This document shows, piece after piece, positions 24,764-32,326 of a stretch of DNA of 47,248 bases. The stretch is from Fibrobacter sp. (GTDB lineage Bacteria > Fibrobacterota > Fibrobacteria > Fibrobacterales > Fibrobacteraceae), in assembly GCA_017503015.1 (NCBI GenBank), contig JAFVTX010000014.1, positions 1 to 47,248 of the forward strand. Reading direction: 5' to 3'. The notes beneath the pieces are model-generated. The model was given only the letters and a program-made list of their open reading frames with translations. It was not told where the DNA came from and did not search any database. The position numbers were made by a program, and so were the translations under genes. Position 1 is the first letter of the stretch. Every line of letters starts with the position of its first letter.

Positions 24764-25890
24764 TCACCTTCCTCGGGTTTCAATCGTTCCAGCACGCCTT
24801 CCAGGTTCGGCATTTCCACCGAATCGGGAGCGGCCTGCATCTGGCTATCCCTGGTCTTTTGCATCAGGAGCGCCCCTGTTTCATCTACAGAGGTTTCGCT
24901 CCTGCCAAAGAACGCAAGGGCGACCAGAGCCAACACAATCAAAATAAATAGACAAGCCCCAAAATAAAAGCCTTTTTTGCCCTTTTTCGGAGAAATTCCC
25001 GAATTCAAGAAGGGCAAATCCGCTTTTTCGAGAGTTTTTGTCTCGTTTTTTTGCAAAATCTCGGAAATTCTTTGGCCAAAATTTTCCAAGACGCGGGCCA
25101 GCTGAACCCCTACACCGCCATGCTTTTCTAGGGCGATTTCCAGCAGTTCGTCCAGCTCTTCCAGGTCTTCTAGGCGGGCATCTGGACTGGGCTGTAGAAG
25201 CCCTTTCCAGAGAGGTTCCAGCAGGGACAAGTCTTCGGGAGAAAGGCCGACTTTTTTCGCCTGGATTTTTTCCAGAAGGGAAAGCCCGATTTTTTCGGGA
25301 CCCAGGTTTTCCATAGCCCCGCGAATTTCTTCGAAGGTTTCGCCTTCAAGCAACGGTTCTCCTGCAACCCAGAAGTACAGCAACGCCCCAAGGCTGAACA
25401 GGTCCGACTTTTCGGAGGGGGCAGCTCCCGAAAACCGCTCAGGAGCAGAATAATGCAACGCACCCGGCCCGACGATTCCAAAGTCCATCAGTACAGGAGA
25501 CGCTGAACGGTCAAAGAAAACGTTGGAAGGATTGATGTCCCCGTGGGAAATCCCCGCCCCGCGCAAGGCCTGCAGGGCCGCCACAATTTTCCGTAAGGAA
25601 TGGAGGGCCACGCCAAGGGGCATAGGGGAAAGCTCTTTCGAGGAAACACCATCGACATAGTCATAGACGATGTAGGGCCTCCCCTCCACCGCTCCCGATT
25701 CCAGGATGCGGTAAACTCCAGGCACGTTCAGCTTCTGGAGTTTTTCGATAACCGAAGCGTCATAAGAAACGCCTGCATTGTACCATTTAAAGCTGTAGGT
25801 CCTGGAAGACTCTCCCTGGACCTTGTAAATGCAAGCCTCGCCGCCCTGGTGAATAAAGCTTGCCGATGTAAAGGAACGGACCAATTCCAT
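24760..25890 (-). CDS. Ser/Thr protein kinase, single TM
   Basis: The 376-residue protein has a kinase domain in its N-terminal half: VAIK-type Lys K35 (YSFKWYN), catalytic loop HGDINPSN with D118 and N123, DFG at 136-138, and an SDLFSLGALLYF subdomain IX. HGD replaces the commoner HRD, and the glycine loop is weak (HQGGEACIYKV). All three catalytic residues are present, so activity is plausible. A single TM segment (about 307-329) follows, with a short extracytoplasmic tail. The gene starts immediately after the TPR lipoprotein stop and overlaps the sigma-54 activator start. This strongly suggests that the kinase signals to the activator. Confidence 0.88.
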   Translation of the reverse strand: MELVRSFTSASFIHQGGEACIYKVQGESSRTYSFKWYNAGVSYDASVIEKLQKLNVPGVYRILESGAVEGRPYIVYDYVDGVSSKELSPMPLGVALHSLRKIVAALQALRGAGISHGDINPSNVFFDRSASPVLMDFGIVGPGALHYSAPERFSGAAPSEKSDLFSLGALLYFWVAGEPLLEGETFEEIRGAMENLGPEKIGLSLLEKIQAKKVGLSPEDLSLLEPLWKGLLQPSPDARLEDLEELDELLEIALEKHGGVGVQLARVLENFGQRISEILQKNETKTLEKADLPFLNSGISPKKGKKGFYFGACLFILIVLALVALAFFGRSETSVDETGALLMQKTRDSQMQAAPDSVEMPNLEGVLERLKPEEGE

Positions 25891-26589
25891 CTACAGCTTT
25901 CCCGATTCTATCATGGACTTGAGGGAATCTTCGGCGACGGCGGTCCAGTGCCTGAGCGCCCTGCTGGTCGAATCCCGCTGGAGGCCCATGGACCAGATGT
26001 CCCAGGCCGCCGGAACGTCTCCCTCGTTCCAGTACAGGTTCCCAAGGTTCACGTAGGCCGATACAAAGGTGGAATCCCTGGTGATGGTATAGATGTAAAT
26101 GTCCTTGGCTTCGTCCGTGCGGCCCAGGTTTTCAAAGATGAGGGCCTTCAGGTTGAAGCTGTAGAAATTGCTGGAGTCAAGCGCAATGGAGCGGTCCAGC
26201 AAAGGGAGCACGTTGGCCCTGGAATTTTCGGACAGCGTCGCCCGCGAAAGGTAGAACAGACTGTTGGAATAGGCCTCGCGAATCGAAGCCGTGCTATCGA
26301 CGTTCCAGAGAATCCGGAACTCGGCAACCGTGCGCTCCCAAAGCGGAAGCGTCTGTCCATCCAGTTTCTCTTTTTCTTCGGCGATGGCGTAATACGAAAG
26401 GGCCAGTCCGTAGCGGGCATCCCTGTCCAGGGGATTATCGTCTAGCGCTTTTGAAAAATTGACAACGGCACGGTCAAAGTCGCCTATTCGCAAGGCGTCG
26501 TTCCCGCGGGAAACGGTATCGCCCCTGCAGGCAAAAAGAAAAAACGCCGAAAAAAGGAGAACGGCTATTGCAAATGACCTACGAGCCAT
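25891..26589 (-). CDS. TPR-repeat lipoprotein
   Basis: The 232-residue protein starts MARRSFAIAVLLFSAFFLFAC, a lipoprotein signal with modified Cys at 21. The mature part is helical with tetratricopeptide-like units: GNDALRIGDFDRAVVNFSKAL, ARYGLALSYYAIAEE, FNLKALIFENLGRTDEAKDIY and AYVNLGNLYWNEGDVPAAWDI. It is probably a periplasmic or surface-attached scaffold. I chose ATG 26589 because it gives a proper signal peptide; the reading frame stays open another 39 codons upstream without one. The kinase gene follows with no gap, so this lipoprotein may be the sensing partner of the kinase. A TATATTGG sequence ends 4 nt before the ATG. Confidence 0.8.
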   Translation of the reverse strand: MARRSFAIAVLLFSAFFLFACRGDTVSRGNDALRIGDFDRAVVNFSKALDDNPLDRDARYGLALSYYAIAEEKEKLDGQTLPLWERTVAEFRILWNVDSTASIREAYSNSLFYLSRATLSENSRANVLPLLDRSIALDSSNFYSFNLKALIFENLGRTDEAKDIYIYTITRDSTFVSAYVNLGNLYWNEGDVPAAWDIWSMGLQRDSTSRALRHWTAVAEDSLKSMIESGKL

Positions 26590-26710
26590 GCTACCAATAT
26601 ATAAAAAATTCGTCGAAAAAGTCCTTGAGTACACGAAAAGTCCCGGAGGGGCAACCTCCAGGACTTCCGTGATGTCATTAGCTTGGGGATAGGGTTTGCT
26701 TTTCAAGACA

Positions 26711-28693
26711 TCACTTATAATAGTAGGTCATGCCGTTGGCCAGTTCCACCGTGCTCATGGAACTTACGTCTACAGAAGAAACGCTGGACCCTACGTCGTT
26801 GCTGAACACGATCATGCTGCCCGAGACGCTAGGCTTGAAGGCCGCCTTGTTCGAGCCGTAGGCCGTGCCCGCCGTGAAGGAGACGGAGTTGCAGTTCACC
26901 ATGCTTTCGGTCTGGCTCCCGAAACCGAGCAGGACACCGCCCGTCACAGAAATCCCGGAATCCGTATCGATAATGCCGCCGCTCCCGTTGGTGGAGCAGG
27001 AACCGCTTGTGCTGCCACCCTGGCTTCCGGGCCTGCTGCTCATGCCGCCACCCATTCCGCCGGAACCCAGTTCCAGAATCACTACGCCGCCGCTCATCTT
27101 GACAGAGCCGTTGGCGTCCAGCACGTCCACATCGCCACCGGCGGCATAGAGGTAATGGTATCCGCCGTAGATTTCGATATAGCCTACGGAGTTGGAGGCC
27201 GCTCCACCGCCACCGGGACCACCCCACTGGGAGCCGCTTGCGGTACTGCCATCTGCAGAACCACCGGCAGCGTTCCAACCGTCGTCACTTGTGGTTACGG
27301 CAGTTTTTCCGCCCTTGGCAATAATGTACCAGCCTTCAAAACCTTCTACCGCCTTGGTCACGTTCACAATTCCGTTGTTAATCATGAGGGTAGAGTCCGC
27401 ATGCACGCCGTCATCCCCGGCGGAAACGGTAGTTTCACCACCGTTGAAATACACGTTCATGTTGGAATGGATGCCGTCGTCACTTGCGGTAACGTTCACG
27501 ATACCCGCGTTGATGTATATCAAGTTGTCAGAAACAATTCCCTTGCCACTGGACTTGACCGTAATCTTAGGCGTAGAGACTGAATCGGCCAGAAGTAAGT
27601 AGTTGTAAGCCTGGATACCGTCGTCACCGGCAGTAATGTTGAACTCGCCACCTGTAATGACAATCTTTCCCTTGGTATTGTCGGTCACAGAGCCCTCATC
27701 CTCACCTTCGTCACTCTTGATCCCATCACCATTTGTAGCCTTGATGGTGTAGATACCGCCCTCGATATCCACGGAGCCCTTGCCCTTGATGGCGTTGTTC
27801 TTGGCCGTCACATTCATGGTGGGCACATCCTTGATGCGCAGGTCGTTGGTGGTATGGATGCCATTGTTGTAATTGCCGGTCACCGTCAGTTTTCCGTTAC
27901 CCTTGAAGGTGATGTCGTCCTTGGCATAGATGGTAGCCGAAGTGGTGTCTTCCTTGGCAGAACCGTTCTTGGTGTATTTCCAAATGGTGGTGCGGGTAGA
28001 AGCGTCGGCCAGCTTGTTTTCTGTGCCGTCCACCAGCATAAAGAACACCTTTTCGGCACTCTGCACATAGAAGGGGGCTTCGGAGGCACTTGTCAAATCC
28101 AGCCCGTTCAGGTAAAGGTAAACCAGGGCTTCTGTGCTGGCGGCCACCACCACCTGGAAATTACTGGACTTGCCGGAGAGGTAATAATTGCCGGCGCAGC
28201 TGATGGTCGCCATCTTCTTTTCGTTGTCCACGGTAACGCAGGAATTTCCGTCATTTTCAACAGAAAGGCCCGACTCGCTAAAGGTGAGTTTCAGATCGCC
28301 CTCGGCTTCCTGGTAGGTGACCGCCTCGGCCACCACCTGTTCGATAACTTCCTGGCTAGAAGTCGGATCGTAAACGTTGTCGTTCCCGGAAGTGGCGGAT
28401 TTGCCCGAAGTGCTGGATTTTCCGGCTACGGTGGCGGCACAATCGCTTGCATTTGCAGTCTGGGTGCCATCGCTGCAGACATAGACCGTCGTGGTCGTAG
28501 AATCGGAAACCCCGCTGGCACATTCGTCTGCGCTGTTGGCAACACTCCCGTCGTTGCAGGTATAGGTGGTCACCTCTTCAGTTGTGGCGATTCCGTCGTC
28601 TTCTGAGGCCGAAGTGGTGGTATTGTCGCTACAGGCCGCCATCAGGGCAACCGATACGACAGAAAGTGGATAAATGAGATTCTTGATACACAT
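26711..28693 (-). CDS. carbohydrate-binding lipoprotein, Cthe_2159-like
   Basis: The 660-residue lipoprotein (lipobox LMAAC, Cys 21) has a Thr/Ser-rich linker to about residue 115. A long right-handed beta-helix-like region follows, with repeats such as ITFKGNGKLTVTGNYNNGIHTTNDL, AIKGKGSVDIEGGIYTIKATNGDGIKSDEG and GIVNVTASDDGIHSNMNVYFNGG. This matches the Cthe_2159/DUF4353 family, whose founding member binds cellulose-like and pectin-like polysaccharides and calcium. A Gly/Ser-rich stretch lies near residues 490-570. It is a surface protein, fitting a plant-fibre degrader. A good AAGGAG Shine-Dalgarno precedes the ATG and lies in an 11-bp inverted repeat. Confidence 0.85.
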   Translation of the reverse strand: MCIKNLIYPLSVVSVALMAACSDNTTTSASEDDGIATTEEVTTYTCNDGSVANSADECASGVSDSTTTTVYVCSDGTQTANASDCAATVAGKSSTSGKSATSGNDNVYDPTSSQEVIEQVVAEAVTYQEAEGDLKLTFSESGLSVENDGNSCVTVDNEKKMATISCAGNYYLSGKSSNFQVVVAASTEALVYLYLNGLDLTSASEAPFYVQSAEKVFFMLVDGTENKLADASTRTTIWKYTKNGSAKEDTTSATIYAKDDITFKGNGKLTVTGNYNNGIHTTNDLRIKDVPTMNVTAKNNAIKGKGSVDIEGGIYTIKATNGDGIKSDEGEDEGSVTDNTKGKIVITGGEFNITAGDDGIQAYNYLLLADSVSTPKITVKSSGKGIVSDNLIYINAGIVNVTASDDGIHSNMNVYFNGGETTVSAGDDGVHADSTLMINNGIVNVTKAVEGFEGWYIIAKGGKTAVTTSDDGWNAAGGSADGSTASGSQWGGPGGGGAASNSVGYIEIYGGYHYLYAAGGDVDVLDANGSVKMSGGVVILELGSGGMGGGMSSRPGSQGGSTSGSCSTNGSGGIIDTDSGISVTGGVLLGFGSQTESMVNCNSVSFTAGTAYGSNKAAFKPSVSGSMIVFSNDVGSSVSSVDVSSMSTVELANGMTYYYK

Positions 28694-28699
28694 TTTAAA

Positions 28700-28731
28700 C
28701 TCCTTTTCTACAAAAATATCTAGAAAAGGAG
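28700..28731. promoter_or_regulatory. 11-bp inverted repeat spanning promoter and Shine-Dalgarno
   Basis: CTCCTTTTCTA (28700-28710) and TAGAAAAGGAG (28721-28731) are perfect reverse complements around a 10-nt centre. On the minus strand that centre contains TATTTTTG (28718-28711), a TAnnTTTG element, and the downstream arm holds the AAGGAG of the lipoprotein gene. If transcription starts just after the element, the far arm is not transcribed, which favours a DNA operator over an RNA hairpin. Confidence 0.5.
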
Positions 28732-28740
28732 CTTAATTGG

Positions 28741-28797
28741 GGCGTTTTTTCGCCTTTTTCAGAAAACTGAATTTTTTATTCGGAACTTTTTGTTCCG
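28741..28797. terminator. three consecutive hairpins, possible terminator region
   Basis: GGCG-TTTTTT-CGCC (28741-28754), TTCAG-AAAA-CTGAA followed by six T (28758-28777), and CGGAAC-TTTTT-GTTCCG (28781-28797) lie in a row between two leftward genes. The T-runs suit the plus strand best, though both genes read leftward, so direction is unclear. Confidence 0.4.
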
Positions 28798-28830
28798 TTC
28801 GCAACCAATGGTTCCAGAAAATGGACGAAT

Positions 28831-29277
28831 CTAGTCGTCCATTCCAACGAGCTGGAACTGTTCGTTGAATTTCAGTTCCAGGTCATTGGCAAGTTCCACG
28901 TCGTAACCGTACCGTTCCTTGTCCACCTTGATGACAGGAGTCGTGGCGTAGTTCGCCTTTACATAGTCGGCGATTCCCTTGGGAATAAAGCTTGCAGGCA
29001 CGCCCTTCTGCTTATTCTCCACCTTGTTCCAGGTGCCGTCCTTGAAGAGCTCAATCTTGGTGCCGTCATCCAGGCGGACTTCGTACTTGGTCTTTTCGAA
29101 GAATCCGGAATCCTTTTCGGCAAAGAGGATCTTCTGGGCGGGGAACTTTTGTGCCACGAAGGTCTTGACGGCAGCGGGCAGCTGATCTACGGCAATGGGA
29201 GTGTCGTCGGCGTAGGCGGCAACCGACAGGAACAGGGCACAAACAATAGCCATAACGAACTTGTTAGCGTACGACAT
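28831..29277 (-). CDS. secreted PepSY-like domain protein
   Basis: The 148-residue protein has a signal peptide (MSYANKFVMAIVCALFLSVAAYA). Two PepSY-like (PF11396-type) half units follow: LPAAVKTFVAQKFPAQKILFAEKD... YEVRLDDGTKIELFKDGTW, and IPKGIADYVKANYATTPVIKVDKE... YDVELANDLELKFNEQFQLVG. Such small periplasmic proteins are common in the Bacteroidetes-Fibrobacter group; some relatives resemble beta-lactamase inhibitor folds, but their role is unknown. The gene has its own strong promoter and an AAGGAG six nt before the ATG. Confidence 0.85.
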   Translation of the reverse strand: MSYANKFVMAIVCALFLSVAAYADDTPIAVDQLPAAVKTFVAQKFPAQKILFAEKDSGFFEKTKYEVRLDDGTKIELFKDGTWNKVENKQKGVPASFIPKGIADYVKANYATTPVIKVDKERYGYDVELANDLELKFNEQFQLVGMDD

Positions 29278-29516
29278 GATAAACTCCTTGGTTAAAGTGT
29301 TTTCTCGTTTACATCCATAATATACATCAAAAATTCAATAATGTCAAATATATAATTTTCATTATTTTAATCAAAAGTTTTTATCAATGATTAAAAAACG
29401 ATTATATACTACATCCATGAAAAAAAAATACAAATTTATCTATAACAAGGAAAGAAAAATGCCCCGTCAAGCGGGGCATAAAAGGATTTACTCCTACTTT
29501 TAGCAGATTCGGTCAA
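29278..29516. other. AT-rich intergenic region with one hairpin
   Basis: Apart from the promoter on the minus strand, the stretch is very AT-rich to about 29460. ATGCCCCG-TCAAG-CGGGGCAT (29459-29479) is an 8-bp hairpin. No gene is visible. Confidence 0.5.
29319..29347 (-). promoter_or_regulatory. sigma-70-type promoter of the PepSY-like gene
   Basis: On the minus strand TTGACA (29347-29342) and TATATT (29324-29319) are separated by exactly 17 nt. The start site should be near 29312, giving a leader of about 35 nt that contains AAGGAG. This is the clearest -35/-10 promoter in the window. Confidence 0.65.
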
Positions 29517-29776
29517 GCCGAGCAGCCGTTACCCGTGAGCCGTAGGCGACTCGTATTGACGAGTCGTCGAAGGCGAACTTTGGACACTTGCGCTTTAGCG
29601 CTTAGTGTACATGGCCACCTTTAGGTGGGCGCGAGGCGATTCCGGAGATTCAGCTACAAGAATGAGCCGAGCAGCCATTACCGTGAGCCGTAGGCGACTC
29701 GTATTGACGAGTCGTCGAAGGCGAGCGCGAGGCGATTCCGGAGATTCAGCTACAAGAATGAGCCGAGCAGCCGTTA
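29517..29776. repeat. direct repeats with CTCGTATTGACGAG hairpins at carboxylase 3' end
   Basis: Unit 1 (29517-29665, 149 bp) and unit 2 (29666-29761, 96 bp) start GCCGAGCAGCC and end TACAAGAATGA. Unit 1 carries about 53 extra bases holding GCGC-TTTA-GCGC and CCACC-TTTA-GGTGG hairpins. A third partial copy (29762-29776) runs into the carboxylase stop codon. Each full unit contains CGACTCGT-ATTG-ACGAGTCG (29547-29566, 29695-29714), related to the hairpin at 39589-39610. Confidence 0.8.
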
Positions 29777-31318
29777 CAGCGGTACGTTGCCGTGTTTCTT
29801 GCATTCCGTGGGAATGGGATTGTTGGCTTCGAGACTGTTGAAGGCCGCGATAATGCGGGCGCGGGTTTCCGTCGGGGACACCACCTCGTCGATAGAGCCC
29901 GTGCTTGCCGCAATATAGGGGTTCAGGTGCTCGTTTTCGTACTGGGCGATAAAGTCCGCACGGGCCTGCTTGGGGTCGGCGGCGGCGGCGATTTCCTTCT
30001 TGTGGATAATATCCACCGCACCTTCGGCACCCATCACCGCAATCTGGGCGATAGGCCAGGCCAGCACGTAGTCGGAGCCCAGATGCTTGGAGTCCATGGC
30101 GATGTAGGCGCCGCCGAAGGCCTTGCGCATAATAAGCGTAATCTTCGGGACGGTGGCTTCGGCATAGGCGTAGAGCAACTTGGCACCGTGACGGATGATG
30201 CCGTTGTATTCCTGCTTTTTGCCGGGCATGTACCCCGGGACGTCGGCCATGGTGAGGAGCGGAATGTTGAAGCAGTCACAGAAGCGGATAAAGCGGGCAG
30301 CCTTGTCGCTGGCGTCGATATCCAAGGTGCCTGCCAGGTACTGGGGCTGGCTGGCCACAACACCCACGGCCTTACCCTCGATGCGGGCAAAGCCTACCAC
30401 CACGTTCTTCGCGAAATCGGGCTGGACTTCGAAGAAACTGTCTTCGTCCACCAGGATAGAGATGGGCTGGCGCACGTCAAAGACACGCTTTGCATTTTCG
30501 GGAACCAGGTCCTGAATCTGGGAGGAACGGTCCTTGTAGTTGAACTTGGTGACCGGGCTACGCTCGAAAGCGCTCTGGGGCAAGTATCCCAGGAGCTTGC
30601 GGACTCCGTCCAGGCAGGACTTGTCGTCGCTATAGGCGAAATGCACCACGCCGGAGGTGGCCTTGTGGACCTGGGCACCGCCAAGGTCCATGGCGGAAAT
30701 CTGTTCGCCGGTAACGGCCTTTACCACGCCCGGGCCCGTGATGAACATCTGGGCGGTGTTTTCCACCATGAAGATGAAGTCGGTAATGGCCGGAGAATAG
30801 CAGGCACCGCCTGCGCAGGGGCCGAGCACCACGGAAATCTGGGGAATGAGGCCAGAGGCATGAGTGTTGCGCTTGAAAATTTCGGCATAGCCGTCGAGAG
30901 CGTGGACGCCTTCTTCGATACGGGCTCCACCGCCGTCATTGATGCAAATAAAAGGAGCGCGGGACTTGACCGCCAGATCCATGGCGTGGCAAATCTTCTG
31001 GGCATGAACGGCACCGAGGGTTCCGCCGTTCACGGTGAAATCCTGGGAACTGGCATAGACCAGACGGCCATTGATCTTGCCGTAGCCGGTCACCACGCCG
31101 TCTCCCGGAAGGCGTTTCTTTTCGGGCAGGTAGGCGGCTTCGGACTGCTGGAAAGCACCGATCTCTACGAAGGTGCCCTTGTCGAACAGGTATTCGACGC
31201 GCTCGCGGGCGGTCATCTTGCCCTGTTCGTGCTGACGGGCCACACGGGCTTCGCCGCCGGCAGCGTCGCGGACAGCGTTACGGTTTTCCAGTTCCTTGAT
31301 ATACTTTTGGTCCCACAT
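29774..31318 (-). CDS. acyl-CoA carboxylase carboxyltransferase (beta) subunit
   Basis: The 514-residue protein is a biotin-dependent carboxyltransferase of the PccB/MmdA family. It moves CO2 between carboxybiotin and an acyl-CoA such as propionyl-CoA/methylmalonyl-CoA. Landmarks are the start MWDQKYIKELENR, KMTARERVEYLFDKGTF, FICINDGGGARIEEGVHAL, the oxyanion-type GPCAGGACYSPA, and in the second half DVPGYMPGKKQEYNGIIRHGAKLLYAYAEATVPKITLIMRKAFGGAYIAM. It could be a propionyl-CoA carboxylase or a methylmalonyl-CoA decarboxylase alpha subunit; the sequence alone does not decide, and no biotin carrier gene is adjacent. In a succinate/propionate-type fermenter either is plausible. An AAGGAAG lies ten nt upstream. 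Confidence 0.9.
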   Translation of the reverse strand: MWDQKYIKELENRNAVRDAAGGEARVARQHEQGKMTARERVEYLFDKGTFVEIGAFQQSEAAYLPEKKRLPGDGVVTGYGKINGRLVYASSQDFTVNGGTLGAVHAQKICHAMDLAVKSRAPFICINDGGGARIEEGVHALDGYAEIFKRNTHASGLIPQISVVLGPCAGGACYSPAITDFIFMVENTAQMFITGPGVVKAVTGEQISAMDLGGAQVHKATSGVVHFAYSDDKSCLDGVRKLLGYLPQSAFERSPVTKFNYKDRSSQIQDLVPENAKRVFDVRQPISILVDEDSFFEVQPDFAKNVVVGFARIEGKAVGVVASQPQYLAGTLDIDASDKAARFIRFCDCFNIPLLTMADVPGYMPGKKQEYNGIIRHGAKLLYAYAEATVPKITLIMRKAFGGAYIAMDSKHLGSDYVLAWPIAQIAVMGAEGAVDIIHKKEIAAAADPKQARADFIAQYENEHLNPYIAASTGSIDEVVSPTETRARIIAAFNSLEANNPIPTECKKHGNVPL

Positions 31319-31529
31319 GTGTTACACTTCCTTATGCGGTTAAAAAATTTTAAATCCTATCGGACCTGGATCCTTCGCCCTTGCAGGGCTCAGGATGACG
31401 CAGGTTCCCGAGATTCGGGTTTTAGGGCAGAGCCCTAGGAGAGGGGGTAGCGGATGCGGCTAGGAGATCCCCGCCTTCGCGGGGATGACAAGTCGCAGGA
31501 GCGAGGGGGATTCCTCCCCCACCCTTGGA
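31319..31529. repeat. intergenic GTCAT-family hairpins
   Basis: ATCCT (31354-31358) pairs with AGGAT (31392-31396, followed by GAC) around an inner GCCC/GGGC. ATCCCCGC-CTTC-GCGGGGAT (31467-31486) is again followed by GAC. CCCGA-GAT-TCGGG followed by TTTT lies near 31408-31424. I see no gene in these ~210 bp. Confidence 0.65.
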
Positions 31530-32162
31530 TTACTTCTTCTTGGCCTTCTTCGCAGGGGCCTTCTTTGCGGAAGCCTTGCAGAACTTCACGTAGGCGGCGA
31601 GGGTGTCGCAGAACACTTCGTCGGGGGTGTTGTCGCCGTTAATGCGGCTGATGATGGACTTGCTGTACTTGCCCAGCACCTTGGCGGTGGATTCCTTGTA
31701 GACCTTGAGGCGGTTCTTGATGACGGCTTCGTCGGCGTCGTCCTTGCGGCCTTCGATTTTCGCGCGGTTCAGGAGGCGGGCCACGATGGTCTTTTCGTCC
31801 TTGATGTCCAGCACAAAGATGTGCTTCACGTCAACCACGGATTCGATGAGCTTGACCTGGGCGACAGTGCGGGGAATGCCGTCGAGGAGGAGGGTATCCT
31901 TGTCGGGGTTCACCTTGTTGGTGTTCACCAGGCCTTCGATGAAGCGGCCGAAGATTTCCACAGTAGCTTCGTCGGGAACCAAGAGGCCCTTGCTGGAGTA
32001 AGAAGCGAGAAGCTTGCCGGATTCGCTGGAAGGAGCGATGCCGCGGAAGATGTCGCCCGTGGAGATGTGCTTGAGGGCGGTGGTAGCAGCGAGCTTTGCG
32101 CCGACGGTGCCCTTGCCGGAACCCGGTGCGCCAAAGATGAGAACTGCAGGAATTTTAGCCAT
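31530..32162 (-). CDS. adk: adenylate kinase with short lid and lysine-rich tail
   Basis: Adk interconverts ATP, AMP and ADP. The 210-residue protein has the P-loop GAPGSGKG (11-18), the AMP-site ISTGDIFR, and LLLDGIPRTVAQVKLIE (usually GFPRT). The lid is the short form (NRAKIEGRKDDADEAVIKNRL), without the zinc-finger lid insertion. The C-terminus is unusual: SAKKAPAKKAKKK, a histone-H1-like basic tail not seen in standard Adk. I chose ATG 32162 because it places the P-loop normally and has AGAGG seven nt upstream. Confidence 0.9.
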   Translation of the reverse strand: MAKIPAVLIFGAPGSGKGTVGAKLAATTALKHISTGDIFRGIAPSSESGKLLASYSSKGLLVPDEATVEIFGRFIEGLVNTNKVNPDKDTLLLDGIPRTVAQVKLIESVVDVKHIFVLDIKDEKTIVARLLNRAKIEGRKDDADEAVIKNRLKVYKESTAKVLGKYSKSIISRINGDNTPDEVFCDTLAAYVKFCKASAKKAPAKKAKKK

Positions 32163-32326
32163 TGTTGAACCTCTTGGGTTGATTGTTAAATTTCGGCCCA
32201 AAAGATAGAAAATGGCAGTGCCTGCAAGATGTTGATTTTATTACTTTCCGCTTGCTAAAGGGCAAAAAAGAAAATTCCGTGGAAAGTCCACGGATTTTCT
32301 GTTAAATGCAAGACCCGTGCCAAATT

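Noticed and set aside
29517-29776. CRISPR array
   Set aside because: Units are 96-149 bp with internal hairpins and only two full copies; there are no regular spacers and no cas genes.
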